This document shows positions 41,180 to 51,860 of a DNA stretch of 64,000 nucleotides, piece after piece; the stretch's first letter is position 1; the number at the start of each line of letters is the position of its first letter. Both the position numbers and the translations under genes were made by a program. The stretch spans positions 20,275,476 to 20,339,475 of the forward strand of contig CM119267.1 in assembly GCA_051294375.1 (NCBI GenBank). The letters are read 5' to 3'. A model generated the notes under the pieces. That model had not been told where the DNA came from. It ran no database searches and saw nothing but the letters and a program-made list of their open reading frames with translations. The DNA comes from Paraspadella gotoi (Eukaryota; Chaetognatha).

Positions 41180-41696
41180 AAAGAATTATCCGAGGAATCA
41201 CCTATTTGAGATGCTAAATCATATTAATTCTAATACTAATTCAGACAACATTTCACCTATCGAAACGCTGTTGGGATGGGATTATTTACAAAGGGAAATA
41301 CATGCATAAATTGTAAATTGGAAAGATTTCATGATGAATGCCTAAATTCGTAGACTTAAATGTAATAAATAGCTTTTATGCTATTGTTTTATTTTGTGCC
41401 TAAAGCCCCATTGAATAAATTCAAAAAAAAAATTCTATCCTCCCTTCTCTCTCTCCCATTCCCTCGTTAAAACCGGGGTCTCGCCTCGTCTCACACTCTC
41501 ACGGTCGTTTGAATTATCATTCTTCCTCCCAACGTTTTTATCACATTTTATTTCCTTTTATTTCGTTTCGTTTCGATTTCTTTTTAATACTTTTTTTTAT
41601 TCCGTTTCCCTTTTATTTTAGTTCCAATCATTTCCGGTCGTTGGCGCCGCGATTCCCATCGAATTCTCGAGCAGTTTTCGGGAGATTTGCGACAGC
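41180..41696. other. Intergenic
   Basis: No recognised gene. A short + frame at 41180-41309 (LFEMLNHINSNTNSDN) is protein-like but too short to support. Confidence 0.4.
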
Positions 41697-41790
41697 TCTT
41701 AATTCATCGTCAGCGTTGTCATCATCATCGTCGTCATCATCGTCGTCGTCATCATCATCGTCGTCATCATTAACGTCGTCGTCTTGGCAT
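41697..41790 (+). repeat. (TCATCG)n / (TCG)n imperfect array
   Basis: Alternating TCATCATCG and TCGTCGTC units over about 90 bp, giving a Ser run in one + frame. Confidence 0.85.
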
Positions 41791-42289
41791 CGGAATTTTT
41801 TTATCAGCGTCGTATCTTGATTTTACCTGCGCCGTTTAGTTAATTCCATCTTTAAGTTTCGCGATGCAATATTTAATGATTATTAGAAATTAAGCAAGTT
41901 GTAGTTTTAATTTTTTTTATAAATTTTTTTAATCACATTTTAATCCAATCTCTTCTTGAGGAGACAAAAGACAAGACAAAAGAGCCATTTCGCAAATAAC
42001 TCAACTGATTACAATTTTTAGCAAAAGAACCTCTTCTTGAAGAAACGGAAGATTAACTAACAATTTTTTCTACAAAATGTCTCCTTTGGATTTCATCCAA
42101 TCACCAATCACCAATCACACTTCGCAATCACAGAAAACGTGACGAGAGTTTTCACGCCTTATTTTCCTTCGTTAGCATTTGGATTTTTAATCGAATACGA
42201 TATTCTGCCTTTTTTTTATGTTCGTTTGCGTTCGGCTTTTAATAAACTAAATCGACCTCATTTGAGCAGTTAAGCGAAGCGTTTCCTCA

Positions 42290-42334
<45 letters not shown>

Positions 42335-43560
42335 AGATTTCATATTTCATATCTCATTACAATACCATTTACTAAATTAGATTCTTCCTTTTTTTTTCGT
42401 TAAATCGCATATCTTTGCTTTTTCATATCTAATTCATTTTTTAATTATTTTTTAACTGTTTCTTGCCGGTCTGAAACTGAGCACGCGATGTATGTTTACC
42501 AGAAAAAAACTTGGCTTGAGACCATTTTACAATAGACATTCTTCAACATCCATCTTCCAATTTCAGCTTTTTCCTATTACTTTCTCTTCTCCAATCATAA
42601 TTCCTATTACATATATTGTTCAATTACATTGTTTATTACTGTATACATCTAATCCCTGATAGTGATACGATTAAAATTACATATAACCCCTCACTCAATG
42701 ATATTTAAAATACGAATCAATATTAAACCTTGGATTCAGATTCTTTTTAAAATTTTTTTTCCTCGTTTCCTTCTGCTGTTGTAAAAATTTAGTTACACCA
42801 ATTGATTTTGATTATTAAATATTCACGTAAGAAAATAATTCAAATCATCTGCCGAATGAAATTACCGCACTACCGCAATCACGCCATCTTAACTATAAAC
42901 GATCTCACTCACCGCCGGTCTCTCTTTTTCTGCTTTATCACAGTTGTGACAATGAATGAGGTTTAAGCTCTTCATTTCGGATTATTCTTTGTCAAGCTTT
43001 TCACTTTTCTTGCACCTGAAGCGCATCTAGGTTCTGTTTCACTTTTTTCCGCTTTATTTTGTCCTGTTCCATTCATGCCCTCTCTCACGGAATCTTCCTT
43101 GGGTTTGGGTTTTGTTTTCTTTTCCAGATGTTTCTCCATTATCAGTCCGAATGTCTTCACTCTATTTTTAATCTCGTTCCGCACTTCCCATCACCTACCC
43201 ACACAATTCAAATTACCCTTCCTCACCCACACTTACCCTCTCCGCTCTCTCTCCCTCGCACTTCGTCTTCCCCCTCCCAAGCTTCTCTCAGCCACGACCG
43301 GAAAGTAAAACAAAAAAACTAAGATTTCTTTGCTGCCAGGATTCTTCGTCTTCGGACGAGTTGGCGGCGAATTCTTTCAGAATAGGAATGTGGCGCGACG
43401 GTTTGGGGTTCGAGACCTGCTCCTTTGATAGCGAATCTTAATAAGGCATTTATAATTATTATAACGATACTTAATCGCTGTAGTCAATTAAGAGAAAACC
43501 CTTATTTAATTCAAAACAGAGAATGAATTGTCAAAGCAAAACGATTTTCGTTTTTCCTGA
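41791..43560. other. Intergenic, no gene recognised
   Basis: AT-rich, with a (CT)n run at 42296-42332. Around 43407-43424 the + strand has GGGTTCGAGACC, a B-box-like match, but the upstream A-box spacing is wrong for a tRNA. Confidence 0.45.
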
Positions 43561-43592
43561 TATTTTGACTTCGGTTTCTAAGTCATCGTCAG
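43561..43592 (-). mobile_element. Retroelement-end-like hairpin relic
   Basis: On the minus strand: CTGACGATGACTT, an 8-nt loop, AAGTC, then AAAATATCAG. It has the same design as the motif at 3301-3336 (CTGANGA, one base, G plus stem, loop, stem, then an A-rich GAAA position). An (ATTAA)n run follows on the + strand. Evidence is limited to this similarity. Confidence 0.3.
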
Positions 43593-43617
43593 TAGCTAGA
43601 AACAAAGTAAAACTAAT

Positions 43618-43650
43618 AATTAAATTAAATTAAATTAAATTAAATTAAAT
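43618..43650. repeat. (AATTA)n pentanucleotide repeat
   Basis: About six units of TTAAA/AATTA. Confidence 0.85.
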
Positions 43651-44046
43651 CATGAAAAAAAGAAAAATGGGAGGGAGAAGAAAAAGAATTTAGTATTCTC
43701 CAAAGATATGTTTGTATTACCATCGTGCTGGAGTCTGCGATGACGTTCAAAGAACAGTTTCTCCTAGTTTTACCCTCGAGATTGAAAAATAAGGAAAACA
43801 CCTGGTTAACCCTGGGTCCTGAGCCCGGAGTAAACAGTCGTGATCACCAGCTCCTTCTCTTCTCTCGCGCCTTCTTCCCCTTTTCACGCTTCCATCCCGT
43901 CTCTCTCTCAGGCCAACCCCTTTCGCTCAGATTCCGGAATCGTTTTGATTGTTTTTTTTTTGTTTGTTTTTGTTTACATTTTATGGTTTTTTGGAACGGG
44001 GAGCTCCGTATCTCCTTCGCCGAGTTGAAAGGGAATATATCTTTCT

Positions 44047-44150
<104 letters not shown>

Positions 44151-44714
44151 CGTTCAAACATCTTACAAGCGCCAAGGTCCCGTCGCCCTCCCTTGAGATT
44201 ATTAGCTTCTGTTTTGCAAAATGGAAATGAAGTAACAGTGTACTGAAAAAGTAGACTTCGCAGAATATAGGATTCGATAAAAAGATTACGACAATGAAAT
44301 GAGTTTAGAGGAAAAGATTGCAAAAAGTACCTATGATATTATATATCTTAAAAAAACTAAGTGGAATATATAATTTTATGTATCTAAACATAAAACCTTT
44401 AAACATGTAATTCTTAAGTTATTTGTTGTTGTTGTTATTGAATTTGTTCATTCCGAGGGTTAAGAACGAGGAATAAGTATTCAACCTAAGTAACTTGAGT
44501 CTTGAGACTAATTTTTCGTGACCAACCAAGAGGGCCACATATTATTTCGTAAAAAAATAAAATATTTTCCTTTGACAAAAAGAACGAAAAGAAAGGATTA
44601 AAACCCCAAAAATAGGTAGAAAAAGGTTTTTTTTCGACTTCTGAGAAAAACCATTAAATTTTTTTTATTCAAGATTTCGCGAGCTCAAGGTCGCCATTGT
44701 GAATGCGTAGGAAG

Positions 44715-44717
44715 AAA

Positions 44718-44752
<35 letters not shown>

Positions 44753-44775
44753 CAAGCAAGCAAGCAAGCAAGAAA
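44715..44775. repeat. (AAAG)n then (CAAG)n array
   Basis: AAAG units to about 44750, then CAAG units. A single substitution has spread through part of the array. Confidence 0.9.
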
Positions 44776-44836
44776 GCAAGCTGACACAGACAAACCAAGA
44801 AAAAAATAATTTTCTGTTTCTGCAAACGAAGCACGA

Positions 44837-45033
44837 TTCTACTCCAATCACTACTTCCTACTTGAACTGACGCTTCTGCTCAAAGTCATGACTTCCACTT
44901 TATTCTGCTCCAATAAATAATTCCTACTGGAACTGATGCTTCTACTTGACTTCATGTCTTCCACTTTATTCTGCTCCAATCAATAATTCCTACTCAAACC
45001 GATGCTTCCACTCGACGTCATGTCTTCCACTTT
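44837..45033 (+). repeat. 66-bp tandem repeat, three units
   Basis: Units start TTCTRCTCCAATMA at 44837, 44903 and 44969, exactly 66 bp apart, each with ATTCCTACT and GATGCTTC and ending TTCCACTTTA. The length is a multiple of three, but the frames contain stops. Confidence 0.9.
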
Positions 45034-45059
45034 TTTCCTTGGAAACCTTTTTTTGATCT

Positions 45060-45420
45060 TTGACCCGAAACGAGGCTGACGGCGCCGATGACGGCGGAAC
45101 CGATGACGTCCCTGGCGCTGGAAATAACGACGTCCCTGGCGCCGCGAGTGATGACGTCAAACCAATAACCCACAGAGAGACGCCACATTTGGCGTTGGCT
45201 GCAACGTAAACGTAATCGACAAGGAGGCCTCCCCAGCGACATCGTCGGAAATCTCGACGACGCCACCGCCCGTAACCTTCCCGTCACAGCCGCCGTGCCG
45301 TCTTCGACGCTCCCGCCATTTAACTCCCCCGGCACCCGCGCCACCGCCGCCGCGCCGTAGATGGCAACCAGCAGCGCCGGAGATGGCAACCAGCAGCGCA
45401 GGATTCGAATACATTCTGCC
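45060..45420. other. GC-rich island with repeated GATGACG(TC) sites
   Basis: A CpG-rich stretch in AT-rich surroundings. GATGACGTC or GATGACGGC occurs several times at about 45085-45155, including a perfect CRE palindrome TGACGTCA near 45147. Frames are open on both strands (minus 45018-45389; plus from about 45190), and no protein family is recognised. It could be a promoter or a frame-broken exon. Confidence 0.35.
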
Positions 45421-45671
45421 CTCGACGTCTGCCGCGAATCCCTGAGGATTTTAAGAAGCCGAGAATCCAGTCAACGAAACCAAATATTTTCTCAATGCAA
45501 AAAAAAGAAAAAAAGAAAAGCCCAAAAATATAAAATAAACCGCGACCAACCAAAAAAAAAAAAAAGAAAGTTTGACGCGATGAGCAAGGAAATTATCGGG
45601 GTTTCGCTGGAAAAAATGGGACGGCGAAGAAATTAGGTCGCCTCTGGTCGCCGACGCCCGAGTTTGTTATC

Positions 45672-45703
45672 GAGCCAGGACAGGCTTCGGCCTGTCCGTG
45701 CTC
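45672..45703 (+). other. Strong UUCG-tetraloop hairpin
   Basis: GGACAGGC (45678-45685), TTCG (45686-45689), GCCTGTCC (45690-45697): a perfect 8-bp GC-rich stem closed by a UUCG tetraloop. After a 2x2 internal loop it extends with GAGC/GCTC (45672-45675 and 45700-45703). As RNA this would be very stable. A TATATAT lies just downstream, and a GTC tract at 45735-45762. Confidence 0.75.
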
Positions 45704-45763
45704 TATATATGTTTTAGATTGCTTCTTTTGTGACGTAGTCGTCGTCGTCGTCGTCGTCGTCCG

Positions 45764-46300
45764 TCACGCTGTTTTTTACTATAAAAAGTACTACGCTTTT
45801 ATAGGTTTGGCTGTGACTTACCGTTTTTTTTAAAATAAAAAATTATTATAAATTATGATAGAGTTTTACAAAAGTGTGCAATCATAGTAAGCTTAAAAAA
45901 TTTAGATATGGCTTCTCAATTTAAAATAGCTTTGATATTTTCTCATTACATTTGGATTTAAGTATTTTTTGTTTGAATTTCCACTTCATTATGATATTAC
46001 TGCAATATGCAAATGAGATTATATACTCATTATATTATCCAAATTAGTACTATTAGAAAATGCTTTAATCTAATTTACATTAGTTGCAGTTATATAATAT
46101 TGAAGATGAAATTTCAAAAAATTTTTTTTTTAAATTTCTTAATAAAAATCGGGAACTCAAAGGATTTTTAATGAGAAGCTATATTCTTAATTTTAATACA
46201 AATAAAAATAAAATCTTTACAAGCTGCGATTGGGAAAAAATTTGGAAAAAAATTCCAATTGTAAACCATTGTCAACATTTTTGCCTTTCTTTATATATAA
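45764..46300. other. AT-rich intergenic
   Basis: No gene recognised. Confidence 0.5.
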
Positions 46301-46520
46301 TTAAAAAACGAGTTCAGTCTCTCTCTGTCTCTCTTTGTGTGCGTCAGTCTCTCTTTGTACGATCTCTTGCGTGATCGTTCGTTTTTTGAAAAAATTCTTG
46401 ATTATTTTTTTCTTTCTAAAAAAACATATATATTTGATCAGGCGCTGCCTTTTCTGAATCGTTTAAAAAAACGAGTTCAGGGGCTCTCTCTCTCTCTCTC
46501 CCCTCCGTCTCCCTCCGTCT

Positions 46521-46563
<43 letters not shown>

Positions 46564-46794
46564 CTTTCATTTATTCCGCCATTTATCCCGCGCTTTTTTC
46601 TCAATACCTTGCCTTTTCTGATTCGTTTAAAAAACGATTTCAGGGTCTCTCTCAGTCTCTCTGTCTCTCTCAGTCTCTCTCGTACGATCTCATGCGTGAT
46701 CGTTCATTTTTTGAAAAAGTCTGATCTTTCTAAAAAATTTTTTTTTTAATCAGGCGCACCCTTTTCTGAATCGTATAAAACGAGTTCAGGCTCT

Positions 46795-46831
<37 letters not shown>

Positions 46832-48043
46832 TTCTCTTTCTCCTCTCTCTCTCTCTCTGTCTTCTCTCTCTCTTTACGGTCTCTTTGCGTGATCCGTTTG
46901 TTTTTTCATTATTTTTTTTCCTTCTAAAAAACCTTTATTATCGCCATTTATTCGGCGCTTTTTTCTCAATACAAAATCCCAAAATTTACATCCGAGATTT
47001 TTGTGAATACATTTTAAAAAAGTTAAAAATATGTTATAATGACATGTAACATGTGCATCAGTAATGAGACACGTAAGCGATACCTGCTATATATCCCGCA
47101 ATTGCGCGAATAATGTATCATGTATGTATCATGTAGCATGTATCAATGTCTCAGTCTGGTTTCTTCCTAAAAAAAGAACAATCTAAAATTTCATTGAAGA
47201 TAAAATTTTTAAAATGAGGAATAAAATTTTTTTGAATAAGTAAAAAAAATATTTGAAGTCAAAAAATATCATATTCGTTAACATTTTAACTTGAGATATT
47301 TGTGGCAACTTATGAGATTGATGTTCGTTCTATATAGAGCGATGAGATATGTATAAGTTTCATTTTGCACTAAATCTTATTATAATAATGAAAAATAGTT
47401 TAGCTTTATCGCTACAAGTTTTCATTTCATACAATCAATATCAATCTCATTCATTTTCAATAATATGCAAAATAGTTAAGGTTTTCAACCTCATTTTGAA
47501 CTAGATGAAACAAAGTTATCAGTCTTTATGCTTAATCACACACTAACAAAACAATTTTATTTCTATCAAGTTCATAATATTGTTTTGCACTCTCTCTCTG
47601 TCTCACTCTCTCTCTGCTCTCTCTCTCTGTGTTCTTTCCTCTCTGTGTGTCTCTGTCTCTCTCTCTCTTCTGTGTCTGTCTCTCTCTGTATGATCTCTTG
47701 CGTGATCGTTCGTTTTTTTGAAAAATTCTGATATTTTTTTTCCTTCGAAAACTTTTATTATCGCCATTTATTCCGCGCTTTTTTTCAATACAAAATCCCA
47801 AATTATATCTGAGATTTTCGTGGATTTTTTTGAAGAAAATGTGAAGAATAACTTACTTGACCTGGATTTCGTGGCCATTGCAGGCAATGAGTAAAACAAT
47901 GTCAAGGAACATGACCCAAAAACGCCGTTTTGATGGCAACGGAAACGTTACGTGTATAAAAAGGATCAACTTGACCGAGATCACGCCGCCGTTGCGAGGC
48001 AACTGATAACCGATATAATTGGAGCGAAATTCGGTTTTTCTTT

Positions 48044-48092
<49 letters not shown>

Positions 48093-49545
48093 GATTAATT
48101 TTTCCTCTAAAAACTTTTATTATCACCATTTATTCCGCGCTTTTTTCTTCTTTACCTGGATTTCGTGGCCGTTGCGACGCAACGAGTAAACAATGTCAAG
48201 GAACATGACCCTAATAACACGTTTCCGTTTCTCTCTCTCTCTCTCTCTCTCTCTCTTGCGTGATCGTTCTTTTTTTGAAAAACTATGATTATGTTTTTCC
48301 TTCTAAAAACTTTTATTATCGCCATTTATTCGGGGCTTTTTCTCAATACAAAATCCCAAATTTACATCCGAGATTTTCGTTGATACATTTAAAAAAAAGT
48401 GAAGAATAACTTATAATGACATGCATTGTCACAGGGAAAATGAGCTAATGTGACCTATTATATAATTGCATGCATCACGTTATAAAAAAAAATTGTTTTT
48501 ATTTATTATTGTAAATTTTTACCGGTTGGCCCACTATTGGCAAATTATATTCTAAAAATAGGAGTTGAGAAGAGAGATATAATCAAATTAAACATTACTT
48601 TTGTTTTTCTGATAATTTGTACTATTATTAAATTTATAAATATTTTTAGGTGTATATATTTAATCATTTTTATCTTTTTTTTAAATAATAATTATTTGAG
48701 TGTTGAAAACTATTTATAAATTAGTTAAATATGCAAATATAAAATTTGACCTCGGTCTGGTTTCTTCCTAAAAAAGAACTATCTAAAATTTAATTCAAGA
48801 TTAAAATTTTTTAAGATGAAGAAATAAAATTTTTTTTGATAAGTAAAAAAATATTTGGAAGTCAAAAAATATTATAGTGAAAATAGTTATAATAGTATAT
48901 AATAGTAAAAGTTATAATATAATATATAATAATATATAATATATAATAATATAATACATATAATATATATAATATATTAAATATAATAGTTATATTGAAA
49001 ATAGTTTAGCTTTATTGAAAAGTTTTCATTTCATACAATCAATAAACAATCTCATTCATTTTCAATAATATGCAAATAGATAAGGTTTTCCATCTCATTT
49101 TGAACTAGTCTTATTTCAATTTAAAAAAAATAGAAGTTAATTTATGTTTAATCACAAAACAATTTTATTTCTATCACGTTCTAAATATTTGTTTCGGTCT
49201 CTCTCTGTGTCTCTCTCTCGGTCTTCTCACTGTGTGTCTTTCTCTCTCTGTCTCTTCTGTCTCTTCTCTCTGTTGTGTGTCTGTCTCTCTTCTGTATAAT
49301 CTCTTGCGTGATCGTTCGTTTTTTGAAAAATTCTGATTTATTTTTTCCTTTTAAATACTTTGTTATCGCCTTTATTATTTTATCTCAATACAAAATCCCA
49401 AAATACAATAACTTACTTGACCTAGATTTCGTGGTAAACAATGTAAACAATGTCGAGGAATATGACCTAATGGCAACGGAAACGTTACGTGTATAAATAA
49501 AATCAACATGACCCAATTTCATGCCGCGTTGCCGAGGCAACGGAA
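46301..49545 (+). repeat. Degenerate repeat array, about seven units
   Basis: A composite unit recurs at about 46301, 46640, 46795, 47590, 48045, 48230 and 49198. Each has a CT or CTGT tract, then GCGTGATCGTTCGTTTTTTG, AAAAATTCTGAT, CTTTTATTATCGCCATTTAT, CGCGCTTTTTTCTCAATAC and AAAATCCCAAA. Longer units continue through TGACCTGGATTTCGTGGCC and ACGGAAACGTTACGTGTATAAA. Individual units are truncated differently. No transposase or reverse transcriptase is present; it may be a non-autonomous element or a decayed satellite. Confidence 0.8.
47150..49540 (+). repeat. ~0.8-kb segmental duplication within the array
   Basis: The stretch at about 47152-47960 (from TCTGGTTTCTTCCTAAAAAA through TTTCATACAATCAATA and CTCATTTTGAACTAG to ACGTTACGTGTATAAA) is repeated at about 48756-49496. 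The copies differ by many small changes and an AT-repeat insertion (48885-49000). The ~1.6-kb spacing suggests one larger tandem duplication. Confidence 0.8.
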
Positions 49546-49719
49546 AACCGAAATAAACGAGAAGTGACCTAATAATGCGTCTCGTTGGTGGGAAACTCTC
49601 TTTCTCTCTTCTTTTCTCAACTCTCTTCCTCTCTCTCTCTCTCTTTTCTCTTCTCTTCTCTTCTCTCTTTTTACAAAACAATTTTTTATTCAGTTTTTTT
49701 TGCTTTTTCTTTTGTGAAT

Positions 49720-49787
49720 CAGCAGGGCGCGAACCCGAGTCCTTTAGATTGGGGGAGCTCGCGCTACCTGCGAGCAACCGGACGAGT
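49720..49787 (-). tRNA. tRNA-like relic
   Basis: On the minus strand the order is GTCCGGTTGCTCGCAGGTAG (A-box-like), a poor anticodon arm, then GGGTTCGCGCC (B-box-like). The B-box has C in place of an invariant A, acceptor ends do not pair and the A-B distance is short. More likely a tRNA-derived fragment or SINE head than a working tRNA. Confidence 0.25.
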
Positions 49788-49940
49788 TCAGCTTTCTCTC
49801 TCTTCTTTTAATTATAATGTCGCTCTCTCTCTCTCTCTTTTTCTCCGTCGCTGCTGCTCTTGATTTCTTATTTGTGACGTATTCTCGTCGTCGTCGCTCG
49901 TCGTCGTTATTGTTGTCATCGTCGGCATCACACTTTTTAT

Positions 49941-50890
49941 CTTGCCAACCTGCATACTTTTTTCAACTTACATACTTTTTTTAACTTGCCATATTTTTTA
50001 AATTGTGTATATTTTTTCAACTTATATAATTTTTTTCTCTTGCATAATTTTTCAACTTGCATAATTTTTTAATTTGCATAATTTTTAAATTGTATAATTT
50101 TTTTCAGCTTGCATAATTTTTTCAACTTGCATAATTTTTTCAACTTGTATAATTTTTCATTTTGCATTAATTTTTTCAACTTGCTATTTTAAATTTTTTT
50201 TAATTTGCATAATTTTTAAATTTGCTATAATTTTTTCAACTTGCATTTAATTTAATTTGCATAATTTTTAAATTGTATAATTTTTTTTAACTTGCATTAA
50301 TTTTTTAATTGCATATTTTTTTAAATTGCATAATTTTTTAAATTGCATATTTTTCAACTTGCATCATTTTTTCAACTTGCATCATTTTTTCAACTTGCAT
50401 AATTTTTTCAACTTGCATAATTTTTTCACTATTGCATAATTTTTTTTAACTTACATAATTTTTCAATTTGCATAATTTTTTTTCAAACTTGCATTAATTT
50501 TTTAACTTGCATTATTTTTTAACTTGCATAATTTTTTTAACTTACATAATTTTTTCAACTTGCATTATTTTTTTAACTTGCATAATTTTTCAACTTGCAT
50601 AATTTTTTCAACTTGCATAATTTTTTCAACTTGCATTATTTTTCAAACTTGCATAATTTTTTCAACTTGCAATAATTTTTTTTCAACTTGCCATAATTTT
50701 TTTGCATAATTTTCAACTGTGTTATAAATTTTCAACTTGCATAATTTTTTAACTTGCATAATTTTTTTAACTTGCATAATTTTTTTTCAATTTGCATTAA
50801 TTTTTTAAACTTGCATAATTTTTTCAATTTGTATAATTTTTTAAACTTGCATAATTTTTTCAACTTGCATAATTTTTTCAACTTGCAAAT
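49941..50890 (+). repeat. ~17-bp minisatellite, about 50 units
   Basis: About 950 bp of degenerate copies of CAACTTGCATAATTTTTT. Units vary from about 14 to 20 bp, mostly in T-run length, with TTGCAT the most constant core. There are no other genes inside. On the other strand the unit reads AAAAAATTATGCAAGTTG. Confidence 0.95.
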
Positions 50891-51278
50891 TAGATTATAG
50901 TACTTTTTCATTAATTTCTTTGATAGTAAGGTCTGGCGAGATCACTATACTTTTAAGATTTTTTTTTTGTTTCTTTTTATAGAAAAAAAAATTTTTTTTT
51001 GAATATTTTTTTCCATTTTTAACGAAATTTGACGTCATAAATTAGTTGGGTTTTTTCCAAATTTTTTTTTTATGAAAAAAATGTGGTTTTGAAACTCCTG
51101 AAAAAAGAAGTCCATGAGCTGACTCGCTTTTCTTTGGCGTTTTAACTTTTAGTAAAAATATATATATTACATATCGTATGAAAAAAAAAATTTCTCATCA
51201 CAATTTCAATTTTTTAGGTTGGAAAAGACACTTAGTATTTACTCAGACTGCATCATAGAATTGAAAAGATAAGAAAGT

Positions 51279-51283
<5 letters not shown>
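50891..51283. other. AT-rich intergenic
   Basis: Poly-T/poly-A runs; no gene recognised. Confidence 0.5.
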
Positions 51284-51318
<35 letters not shown>

Positions 51319-51320
51319 GA
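51284..51320. repeat. (GACA)n microsatellite
   Basis: About nine GACA units. Confidence 0.95.
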
Positions 51321-51674
51321 GAAAAAAATCCCATTTTCCCGCGCAGTCGCGACTTGAGGGAAAATAAAAAGTGGCGCAACCTCGCGGGCAATCGATGCCT
51401 CGACAGAAGCGAGAAGGTCAACGGATAAAAGGGAAAGTCTGACCTCGTTTTTCGCGGAGCTCGGTACCGATAAAGGAGAGAGGGGAGAGATAAAAGGGGA
51501 TGGGGAAGGAGGAGGAGGAGGAGGAGGAAAGAAGGGAGGGAGAGATGAGGAAAGAAAGGAAAGACGATCGAGTATTTACGACTTGAAGAGAAGATAACAG
51601 ATGGAATGAAAGCGAGTAATCTCAATCAATACTGTCTATTATTTGATTCTATAAATCCTCATTACAGGTCGGGA

Positions 51675-51699
51675 NNNNNNNNNNNNNNNNNNNNNNNNN
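51675..51699. other. Assembly gap (25 N)
   Basis: Fixed-size 25-N join shortly before the unidentified coding region. Confidence 1.
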
Positions 51700-51860
51700 T
51701 ATGGTCTCCAATTTTTGCTCTTCTTTTTTTCTGAATGCGAGTGTCAACGAACGGAATCATTGACTCAGATCCGGACGATGAGTCTAACTCCAAATAAGAC
51801 AAAGGTATTACATTGTCTTTCCTTTTATTAAAATCAATTTCCCAACTCTTTTCAATAAAA

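Noticed and set aside
43391-43424. A-box/B-box-like pair
   Set aside because: The two boxes are only a few bases apart, impossible for a tRNA.
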